Of a DNA stretch of 64,000 nucleotides, positions 49,494-59,364 are shown piece after piece. The DNA is taken from NCBI GenBank assembly GCA_003254905.1, contig QANU01084768.1:37137-101136 (forward strand), read 5' to 3'. The translations under genes and the position numbers were made by a program. The stretch is from Nissolia schottii (Eukaryota > Streptophyta > Magnoliopsida > Fabales > Fabaceae). The notes under the pieces were generated by a model that saw only the letters and a program-made list of their open reading frames with translations, made no database searches and had not been told where the DNA came from. The stretch's first letter is position 1; the number at the start of each line of letters is the position of its first letter.

Positions 49494-49803
49494 GGGTTAA
49501 ATATGTTTTTAATCATTGTAAAATTAAAAAATTTGTGTTTAGTCCTTGAAATTTTTTTTTTGTTAAGAATTAGTCTCTCAAATTTTTTTTAGAAAGAGAC
49601 ATTAAGTACTGACGTGATCGTTAAATGTGCCACGTGGCATGTTACATGTGGTGCCACGTGACATATTTAACGTCCAGTACTCAATGTCTAATTCTAACGG
49701 TGACTAAAACTTATCAAATTTTTTAGGGACTAATTTCTAACAATATTTTTCGGAGACCAAACATAGAATTTTTAATTTTACAATGACTAAAAATGAAACC
49801 CCC
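49494..49803. mobile_element. Foldback MITE of a legume type, 310 bp, with two G-boxes at its centre
   Basis: Left arm GGGTTAAATATGTTTTTAAT and right arm (complement) GGGGGTTTCATTTTTAGTC; both continue through GTAAAATTAAAAA and the 'tttagtcc..gaaa' phrase. The arms are about 140 bp and meet at GCCACGTGGC..GTGCCACGTGAC (49631-49670). CACGTG occurs twice, so insertion near a gene could add bZIP/bHLH-type binding sites. Non-coding. This style of element is common in legume genomes in my experience. Confidence 0.75.
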
Positions 49804-49859
49804 TAGCTAGCTGCTTACGTGTGCATCACAAACAATGCTCACTAGATTGTAATCTGTTT

Positions 49860-52333
49860 TGGTTGGGGTTAATTTTAGCCCCTACTTTAGGGTTCGCAAT
49901 TATCTTATACTTGAAAATATGGACTATTTTGAAACGTTTTCGTTATACATATACAATATAAAATATGAGCCGCGCATCAGATAGAATTTATAAAGCAAAC
50001 GTTAAAGCTTTATACTTAACGGATAATTATTCTAACAAAACAACATCAAACAATAAGCATACAAGTGATCCATAGCATATACTCACAATCATTTACATAG
50101 GTAGTATCATAGTTAATACATACATGTACTTTCTCACTATAGTGCAAAACATAAACCATACTAACTAAGGGTTGATCGTAACATCTTTAGTCAAGCCCCT
50201 GTTATCCTATTCCCCAGTTCATCTTCTTCAAGTCTGCGTCTCTACGTACTGCGCTGACGTCCTGGTCGTGCTTACCTTGAACCATAAAGAAACGGGTGTG
50301 AAAACTCGTCGGACTTGCTACTCTTTGAGCCCCGACTCTACTGTGGTCAGACCCTAATGAACTTCGTGAGACTTGCCTCGTCCTTAGAGCGTTCCAAACT
50401 CTGTTGTGGCTGGACCTCCCCTGACTCTGTTGTGACCAAGGGACTCTCCGACTCTACTGTGGTTGAGAGAACTCCTCGAACTCAGCTCATTTCTAAGGTA
50501 TCCCTGACTCTTCTGTGGCCGGGAACCCCTAGTACACTCAGACTCTACTGTGGCCTGATGTCTTAGTACCTCGACTCTCCTATGGTCGAATGCTCTAACT
50601 CTCTAGGTCAAGAGTTCTTTCATGGGTTTTTATCCTTTCCTTACACTACCAGGGGAGTTTCCACTACTGGCATGCCCTATCGACGCTACCAGAAGTGTAC
50701 TTATCATCATCATTATCATGTTCTCATAAACATAGGAAACATACTTTCACTTGCTAAAACCTAACATAGCATATATCCAAGCATTTGTTCCATAAACAAC
50801 ATAATCACATAAAACATAATCACATAACATAGATTATTTCCTCATAACAACATAGGCATGCATAGATCATTAAATCATAAATTAGGTTAGTTTAATTTAT
50901 CATAAAACACTTCACATAAAACATACTCATGAACATAGCTTGAAACTGCGGTGTATCAGTGCTTTTCTCAATACGTCTGTTTTCTATTAATATTTAGTTA
51001 TCAAAAACCGGTCCCAAAATCACGAAAGTATAGTTTTGCCCTTTCCCCAAAATGCCTTTTTTTGCCCGTAAAACCCTGTTTTCTTCATAATTTTAGTTCT
51101 CAAAAACCCGATGGACTCAAGAGTTGTCCCTAAGATTTTTTTAATTGTTTTAAACCCATATTTTCTGAAAATCAACCCAGTTTTTCAGTCCCAAAACTTG
51201 AAATTCCCATTTTGCCCTTGTTGTTTAAAAACATCATTTTTTGTTTGTTTGCTGAGAAATTCATTGAGGACTCCAAAAATCACAAAACTTGACATCCTCG
51301 CTCAATTTTTCGTGTAGAAATCAAAAATAGCATTAGTTTTTCATGATAAAATTCCCAGCATGCAGTTCCTCTTAAAAACGTGACATAGCCCTATTTACAG
51401 CTTAGGTTTTCCTAAATTCTGACAGAGTCACAGATAACACCAACAGTTCCAGACAAATATCAACAACACATATATATAGTCATGGTCACATACAACATCC
51501 TAACATCATATATCATCTAACATCAACCCATACAGACAGTGGATAAATCGGTTTACCCACTTGTTCAAGTCCTGCTGCGGTTCCGGTACTTTCTACAGCC
51601 TCTTGCCTTGCTGTGATGTTTCCTAGCTCCAGTTTTCGGCTTGTATAGGAAAGTCTCTGGGCTTGGGGTTTGACAGGATAACAGCTGGGTGTGTAATTGG
51701 ACAGAGTTTTGGCAAGGTTTTCCTTTTTCTCTCTAAAATTTCAGATTCTAAGGGGTATTTATAGGCCAAGCCACGAATGTTCACTTTTCCAAATTGTCCT
51801 TGGACCAATTACCATTTTACCCTTCGATTAGGTCATCCATGACCTAAGCATGACATCATATGACCTAGTCACCATATGACTCATATGGAAACTCAGGGTT
51901 TGAATTTTGAATAAGCCACATGGTGAGCTCTTGGCCGCGCAAGAGCTATGTCGCTTGGCTGGATTTTGTGGCCAAGAATTACGGGCCACACGCAGATCAA
52001 TTTTGATCAAGTTTGGTCGTTTCCGGTTCCGGTACTTCGCGTATGATTATTCTAAAAATATTCTGATCACGTCATTGTGATCTCCTAATTTTTCTAAAGA
52101 AGAACCTAGGTTAATATAAGATATTTGTGAGCCTTCTTCTGTAACCGTATATTTTACAAATACCTTAGACACACGATTGTACCCGGGTGACATAAAGGAT
52201 TTGTGTCTGCAGAATTTCGTGAAAAATGAGCAGAATTATTTCTACAGACATTTTTAATGTAAAAGCTCGTGGGAGGGCTTGTTTCCTTATTTAATTCATG
52301 AAATATTTACTAAGGAAAAAATAAGATGTTACA
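49860..52333 (-). mobile_element. Gypsy LTR, antisense, nearly full length
   Basis: The LTR start lies at 52333 (TGTAACATCTTATTTT on the minus strand). The complement of 'gccc..actttagggtt' and 'aatatggactattttgaaac' at 49880-49940 marks the 3' part; the GTGTTACA end is lost or altered. A seven-fold short repeat lies at 50330-50600. No coding sequence. Confidence 0.65.
50330..50600. repeat. Degenerate array of a 15-bp motif in the LTR
   Basis: GACTCTACTGTGGTC and close variants (ACTCTGTTGTGGC, GACTCTGTTGTGACC, GACTCTACTGTGGTT, GACTCTTCTGTGGCC, GACTCTACTGTGGCC, GACTCTCCTATGGTC) occur seven times with 28-65 bp between starts. Confidence 0.85.
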
Positions 52334-54200
52334 AAAAAACATATTTAACCCTAATCTTATTATAAAAGAAAATCCTATATTAATCTAAAATCGAATCTAT
52401 GAAATATTAACAAAGTCAATTCAAATGGAATTCAAATATTACAAAATGACTAAACATGTATAGTAAAGGCCTTAACAAAAATGCATGTCATAGTAGCGAA
52501 AAGAAAATTAATTGGCGGAACTGGGCAATAATTGATTATAAGAATGCTTATTATTATAATAATAGTAAATTACAAGATGGATAGTGAAAATATTCTTGCA
52601 GTTGTTGCTCCACTCTTATTAGGTCAAGGAAAGTGATGGTTCAAAAAGACTTGAAAAAAGGGAGTTAATCAAGTATTTTGGTATTATAAAATTTTTTCAA
52701 TAAAACACAAAATAAAACATTCTCATAAGTCTTATAACAAGTGACGGGATATCTAATGTCTAGTAAGAGACAAGTAAACTTTTGCACTTGTACAAAATCT
52801 TAAATAAGCCATTAGTAAAATAATGGAAGAGTATAAAATTTAAGAAAAACTTACAATACGAAATTAAAAAATCAAAAGATAAGAGACTGAGGAGTTTTGC
52901 TCAAGAGATTTATACTGATTCGATCTCCAATGTGGAGTCTACGTTGAGTCTCCAACCAAAGGTTAGGTTTTCACTAAAATCCTTGATTCTACCTTGCCTT
53001 TGTCCATTGACATAAGCTGTACATAATCAGCACATGATTTTGTTGTTTTTAACCCATGCTTGTCTTTATACCTGTTGAAAAATGCAGAAAGAGCTAAAGC
53101 TTCTTACACTTTTTTTCAATGCCAATAAGGCAGCATGGCCTTCTAGTGTTTATGTTGATAGCAGTATCATATCTATTCACACTAGTCAAATTATTAGTGT
53201 ATAACTCACAATGAAAATGTGGGAACTTGTCATTGTGAAAATTTTGACACTAATCTTTCATCAAATGTTGTATTAGTTGCAGAACTACAATTACATTTAC
53301 CTTGTCGACAATAACATCAGATGAACCTTAATTCACCTAGTCCAGGATTGGATTCACAAATATTGCCTGCAGAAGGAACTAGCTTGATGAACATAAAGGC
53401 TTGGTAGGGTTTTCCATGGACTAGTCAAAGGCATCTGAAAATCTCTGCATTTATGATCTAAAACACCTGAGATCAGGAAATAAGTGAAGCCATGAAATTT
53501 GACAAATGCAAGCTTAAGAACAAAGTTTCATTAAAACTATGCTTCATTCTACAATCTTTCCATTGCAGATTGCTTGTTCTTTGCCTTGATCAATTGGTAA
53601 ATTTATAGGTTTTAATATCTTTTCCTGAATTTGAGCATTAGTCTTCCCCCAGTGGCTCATCTATAATATATAAAAGCTGGGAATTTCCCACGTGGGTCCC
53701 ACAGTCAAAATGCCACATGTCAATCACACACTTATTTTTTTCCCGCCCAAACCTGCATCACATGGCCCGCACGTGCACCACACAACATCTATACCTTCCC
53801 ATTTTCCTCACCTTCACTTTTGTTGAAATCTCCCGCAGAAGCACCATCTGTCTACCTTTTCTTTTTGTGGAGATGAACTTCAGATAGCCAAAATATTTCG
53901 CCCAAACATTCTGCCAAAATAACTTCAGGTGTATTCTCAATTTTTTTTTTTTTGTTTCCTGGGTTATTTTTTTTTGTTGTTTTTTTTCTTCCAATTGCTG
54001 CATGCGTTTTNCAACAAAACATGTGATTCTTGTTGACCTGAAATCTCAGTTGTCTTATCTTGATAGTAATTGACAATAATTGTGTTTATTAATATAGTCT
54101 CTCTTATTTCCTATGTATATATTTGGTACTTACAAATAAAGCAGAAATTTACACCATAAAAAGTGAGTATAGAAAAAAATTAATTCACACACAGCCAACA
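52334..54200. other. Intergenic, nothing firmly recognised
   Basis: AT-rich with no assignable gene. The 52890-53720 stretch is less AT-rich and resembles transposon-derived DNA, without a frame or terminus that I can name. A single undetermined base lies at about 54011. Confidence 0.45.
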
Positions 54201-54212
54201 ACAATTACCTTA

Positions 54213-54480
54213 ATTGGAAATCTCAAAGATTATGACATTTGGTTTCTTAGTCACTTCCTTGGAAACAGTCATAGTGAGAATCCCATTCTCCAAGGAAGCA
54301 CCCATTTTGCCATTCCCAGGGAGCCTGAACCCTGTCAAAAACTTGCTGCTATTGAGCTCAACGTGATGCCACTTATCATTGTTGTCTTGAATTGTTTTTA
54401 TGAAAAATTCCGCCCTAAGCAACCTCAACCTTCATTTCATCCTAGCGATGAACAACATTGTCTTCACTTTGATAACCACC
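54213..54480 (-). pseudogene. Class I small heat-shock protein (HSP20) remnant
   Basis: On the minus strand: DEMKVEV near 54460, then a damaged stretch, then KWHHVELNSSKFLTGFRLPG followed by NGKMGASLENGILTMTV and a KEVTKKPNV..EIS end. This is the C-terminal half of the alpha-crystallin domain and tail of cytosolic class I sHSPs, chaperones that hold unfolding proteins. The usual GVLTVTVPK core is altered to GILTMTVSK, the N-terminal half is missing and the frame is broken near 54420, so it is a relic. It sits directly outside the inverted duplication. Confidence 0.8.
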
Positions 54481-54708
54481 CATCAACCCTAAATGTAGAC
54501 ATGATGAAGAAGCAGAGGTTCATAAAAATTGGAATATAATTATCTAAAATTTAAAATATTATTCAAATTAATTCTTTCTATAAATAAACTAGTCCTTGAA
54601 AATTGGTCTTTTATTAGATATTATATCTTTAAAAAAGATTATTACAAGAAATTACACTTGATAGTTTAAAATAATTTTACATTGTTAGTTAGTAGAAATG
54701 CAATAAAA

Positions 54709-54813
54709 AAAAAAAAAAACGAGGGTTGGTCCAAGTGGCAAGTGGCTTGGTATCGCTTAAGCAAGGTCCCGAGTTCGAGACCTTGTGTATGCGGTTATCC
54801 TCCGCTGGGAGAT
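54709..54813 (+). mobile_element. SINE-like tRNA-derived insertion
   Basis: Flanked by an 11-bp direct repeat ATGCAATAAAA (54698-54708, 54814-54824). It contains a box-A-like TGGTCCAAGTGG (54727-54738) and box-B-like GAGTTCGAGACC (54771-54782) at tRNA spacing. The source copy at about 29118-29140 has one ATGCAATAAAA (as its complement) and no insertion. Oddly, the A run is at the left end of the element and not at its expected 3' end. Confidence 0.7.
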
Positions 54814-56279
54814 ATGCAATAAAATGTCAAATCATAACATGTAACTATCCATCATAATAGTTAATCACTATGATTTGACATTTTTTTTTTAATGTTTCTA
54901 TTGATCTAAAAAATTTTGTTTAGATTTGTATTTCTCAAGAATACATTTGTTCATGATAATTTTTGACCAACTTTGTTCATGAAATGATGTTATGATGATA
55001 ATCATATTTGACAATTTTAAGATAATCATACTCGCTTATTAAAAAAACATTAAAATTACACTAGTATTCAAAAGATTTATATTGATTCAACAAATTTATC
55101 CTTTTCATTTTTCTCAATTATTTTTATTAAATTATTTCTATTAAATAAAAATAAAATAAAGAAATAAATAATTAATATTATGTTAAAATTTTAAAATGAC
55201 AAATATTTATAGATATTTTTTTATAAAAAAAACTCTTATTTATAGTCAGGGAGTACTTCATAAAGGGTTAAAATAATTGTTTCTATTGATTGAAGAAAAA
55301 CATTGACCGTTCTAGACTTCTACTAGTAAAATGGTAAAGACCGTTTACCCCCAAGAAATTATCAAAGTCTTTTTTTGTGTTGCCATGGTCTTTGAGTGCA
55401 AACTTTACATGGGCCCCACATGAAACCTTTTTCAATAAAGGCAGAGGGTCCCACACACCCTAGGCCTTGAAACTCCCGCCATACTCTGCTCAATATGCCT
55501 GTGGGCTCTGCCAATGCCACGCCCCACACATGCACTCTCTCCAAAAATTCCCCTCATTACCATTCAAAATTAATTTCTTTATGATTTACACAATAAAAGT
55601 AACCGATTGAGACAGATCAGGTATATTGGTTGTTTTTATTTTATTTTGTCAGTGTCACCCTACCCTGCACTGTCATTTTTTGTGTCACGATTTCAATTAT
55701 TATATGTTGATAACACAATTTTTTTTAATATCAATTAAATTATGAGTTTAATTTTTGTTTAATAATAATATAATTTTTTTTATTTTTAATTAATTAAATT
55801 TATTATATTAATATAAATAAATAATTTTTTTAATCATTTAAAATTTATATATATTAAAAAATTTACGTAGATGACAATGTAAATTTTTTAATAAAATAAA
55901 CATAAAAATTATATGCATAATGTTTTAAATAATAAATAAAAAAATTAATTTTTTTTACTTATTTGTTAATATTTAATTGGATGATAATTTAATTCCACCA
56001 ATAAACCTTATTTTAAGTATTAAAAAAAGTAACCGCTTAGAGAGAGCGCGCGCAGGGATATATTGATTGTCATTTAGTTATATTAAGAAAGTATTGATAA
56101 TTGTCTTTTCAACTATACTCTTATTTATTATCAACTTTCTATTATTACATTAATTGCATTATAATTTTTCATAACAATATATCTCACTAATTAAAGAGTA
56201 ATTTAATTTAAACATTTATATTTTTTTTTAAATATTCACGAATTAATTATTTTATTAATTGATGTGTATTTGTTAAAAA

Positions 56280-56770
56280 GGACATCAAAGAAATGACGGC
56301 GAGAAAAGAACGTATGATTAGGAAAGTGAGGAATGATTATGCACAAGCAAGGAAGGAAGGAATGAGGGGAAGCAGAAAGGGAATGATTCAAATCCAATTG
56401 GGAACAATTGAAGAACCTGGGATTGAATCATTGGAGCGGAAGCGAGAAGTGATTCGCGATTGATACCATGTTAGATTCCAAAATTATGGAACCATGGATC
56501 ATGAAACAGCAACAGCAGAAATCTGCTTTGTGTAACAGATGAAGGAAAAATAGCAGAAAAGATAGAGAATCGAAAATGGAGAAAACATTAACTGAATCTT
56601 TCATTAATGGTGCATAAACTTGTGTTTTAATGAATGAACCCTTAGCTAGATATATATAGAGGAGTTTGTTAGGAATAGCCAAACCTTTGTATAGAAATAG
56701 CAACCTCTGTAACAGAATTGGTTAATTAACATTTAACAAGAGTTGACTTGCACAGCAAGTATTCTAACTA
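56280..56770 (-). mobile_element. Copia-type LTR with primer-binding site, truncated
   Basis: The complement of TGGTATCAATCGC at about 56456-56468 looks like an initiator-Met-tRNA primer-binding site. To its right lie about 300 bp of LTR-like sequence with CTATATATATAG near 56645-56660. To its left 150-190 bp of leader-like, purine-rich DNA is cut off. No second LTR seen. Confidence 0.5.
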
Positions 56771-56837
56771 CCCCTTGTCTATTTGTGATAAATTGTAATA
56801 AAATCAGAAAGTGGCCACGGTTCACAGTTCACCTCTC

Positions 56838-56950
56838 TCTCTCTATATATTCAGCCCCGCTCCCATCACTCCCACCAATCACTTCCCATTCCCCACCGAC
56901 TCACTCTCAATTCAGTTATCTTCTTCATCTTCCAATCTCAGGTACCCTTT
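56838..56950 (+). promoter_or_regulatory. Promoter-like segment and leader exon upstream of the decayed kinase copy
   Basis: CTCTCTATATATTCAGCC (TATA-like, about 56840) is followed by a C/T-rich leader and AATCTCAG|GTACCC, a good donor at about 56941. An acceptor-like CTTCAAACAG lies just before the copy's ATG at 57234. This segment has no counterpart upstream of the intact gene. Confidence 0.45.
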
Positions 56951-57233
56951 ATCTCACCAATTCCCCTTTCATGTTTTCCCCAATTCATGTTTGAAATTGT
57001 AGAATGCTCTTTCTATGCTCTGCTTCAATTTCTATGCTTCCCAGTTGTTTCTTTTTTGCTTTTCTTTTTTGTAAAATTGTGATTTTCGTATGCTACCCTT
57101 ATTTTTTTGTCGTCTTTATATGAATACTAATGTTGTGTCTCCCATGTGCCTGCATTATAATGTTGGCTCTCTCTGCTGAGTTCGAGCCACTTTCTTTCTT
57201 TCTTCAAACAGTAAAGCTTAACAGAGAAGAAAA

Positions 57234-59043
57234 ATGGAGGGTAGGCTTCCCTTCTTCCTGTGCTACTCCTCTTGCCTCTCTCCTCAGCCCCGATGCCAAG
57301 TAACTACCCTTCTTCTTCTTCTCCTTCTTCTCGGCTTTTTTTTTTTTTTTTTTTTTTTACTTCAAAGACCATTTTCTTTTTCTTGGATTGGTTTCTACGA
57401 AAGATTGAGTCTTTTTTCTGCTTTAGCACCGATTTTCGAACTGAAAATGATTTATTGTTTTAGTGTTTCTTCTATGCTCTGAAACGTTTGCTGTTTTCTC
57501 TGGCATTGGTTTTCTTGGTTTGTTCATATTATTACTACTTCTTGTCCCTGTTTATCTCCTCTTTTTTTTGGGTCCAAAATGTTCCCTAAAGAGTTCTTTT
57601 TTTTTTCTTCTTGGAAATTTCTTGGGAAGTTATTTTCTCTCAGTTCTTAAATCTTTTTCCACTTTACCATGGAAATCTTGTGGCGTCATCCATGCATAAA
57701 CAAAATAATAGAACACTGAAATTCAGCTTTGATGTTGTTGATTCGTGTGTTTTCAGTTTTACTTGGATGGCTCTAGCTACATGAATTAGGTGCTTAGAAT
57801 TCCAATATCAAATCAATGTTTAATTGTTTTCTGTGCAAGGGTGTGTGGTGGAACATTCAATAAATCTTGTTTTTAGAGGTTTTACATTTGTAGCTAGCAA
57901 GATATATGTAACTTAATTAACAGTGATTGAATGCGGATTTTAATGCCAAATTGAAACTGTGGTTAAGCATTAGTTTATGATAAACAATCCTTCTTGTATG
58001 AAGGTTATTTGGTTCTTGGAACCCGCAGGGGCTTGTAGATCCTAATAGGATCTAAATGAATCTTTACATGTTTTATGTTGGTTTAATGATTCTTTACATT
58101 ATTACTATGCTTATTTCTTTTTCCAAAATTCTTTTAAATTATTACCGTTTAACTAGCATTTCCATTTGTCTCAACTCTGACTTCTTTCTAACAATTAATC
58201 TCCTGCATTATCTGCATAATCTTTACCACTCCCTACTCCCTACTACCCCCAAAGAAAAGTAGATAATTAAAGAACAGCAAGTTAGTTACTTATAAAGAAT
58301 GTTCAATTACCGTATCAAAAGAAAAGTTCATGTGATCTGATAACAGTTAGTTTGTGTTCCTGGTGATGCAGTTTATTGTCTAGTAAGAACTTGACAGACG
58401 ATATTCCTTCGGAAATCACCAAATTGCCTGTTCTTGTAGAACTTTTTCAGTTTATATTGCTTTTTTGTTGCAATGAAGCTACTGATGCCTCATGGTTGTC
58501 CCATCAAATTAATGTTGTTGCTTGCAGAATGATTTTATTCATGGATGCAGATGGCTTGATGGAGATATGTTGACTGGCCCAATACCAGATTTTACTGGAT
58601 GCATGGATTTAAAGATCATGTAATTACTGTTATGTTCTTCCCTTAACCATGCTTAGTTAGTTGTCAGCTAACAACAACCTTTTCCTTTTGCAGTCGTCTT
58701 GAGAACAATCATTTAATAGGTCCGCTCCCAACCTCTTTGGTGAACCTTGCAAATCTAAGGGAACTGTAAGATATCTGGAATTTACATAACGGTTTTTGAT
58801 CAAATTGGAAATTGTTATACTTCTGATACATCCAATTATGAACTTAGCAATAGCAGATATATTTGTCTCACAAAAATGAGTATCATTCAGTCAATGTTTA
58901 ACACTATCCAAATTGCTTTGCTTCATATTCGTTTGATTTTGATACATTATAGTTAATGCTTATAATGGTGGCAGGTATGTGCAAAATAACACGTTATCTG
59001 GAACAGTACCTTCAGATCTTCTGAGTAAAGATTTGGTCTTGAA
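57234..59043 (+). pseudogene. Malectin-less, kinase-less copy of the LRR receptor kinase
   Basis: Partial duplicate of the gene at 17720-23989. Exon 1 (57234-57301) begins [12 protein letters not shown] but has lost 20 bp between two GCTACT repeats, which shifts the frame. Intron 1 follows to about 58225, where the sequence jumps to the intron before exon 5, so exons 2-4 are deleted. LRR exons 5-8 are at 58372-58443, 58551-58619, 58694-58765 and 58975-59043 and still read open ([15 protein letters not shown] and similar). The donor of exon 5 is now TTTT in place of GTAA. Similarity ends in intron 8 at about 59364, before exon 9, so the transmembrane segment and kinase are absent. Confidence 0.93.
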
Positions 59044-59364
59044 GTGAGTATTGTTTTCACTTGTTAAACTTAAAAAAATGCAGCATTGCGCATTCAAAAG
59101 TAGTGAAAATTATTGGCATGTTGCATTTAAGGAGATATTGATGAATATGTACACAAGATATGATGGACAACGTATTACTGTATATAATTTCTATATTATG
59201 TATAATTTGTTATTGCGCATATGTTGTATTTCCTTAAATAGATTAGAATCAACCTAGCAATCCGTATAAATTAACCTAGACAGAAATAACCTAAGGATCC
59301 CTAGAAATTAGCCTAGATTTCTGCCAATGAACTTTGTAATTTTATTTATATATTGAATACAGTC

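Larger units (their letters stand above)
54541..59364. repeat. Inverted copy of 20070-29298
   Basis: Order and orientation mirror the source. 54541-55640 corresponds to 29298-28286 reversed; 55630-56065 to 24707-24270; 57165-58225 to the gene start and intron 1; 58226-59364 to about 21205-20070. Relative to the source it lacks the hAT/solo-LTR insertion and exons 2-4, and it contains a SINE-like insertion and a different segment at 56066-57165. By eye aligned parts are roughly nine-tenths identical. Confidence 0.9.

Noticed and set aside
50330-50600. Possible CRISPR-like array
   Set aside because: The repeats are degenerate, only about 15 bp, irregularly spaced, and inside an LTR of a plant genome.
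54123-54539. 138-codon + strand frame
   Set aside because: Antisense to the HSP20 relic, whose residues match a known family; the + frame matches nothing.
54727-54782. Possible tRNA gene
   Set aside because: Box A and box B are present, but no acceptor-stem pairing or anticodon arm was evident, and an 11-bp target duplication flanks it; SINE-like insertion is the better reading.
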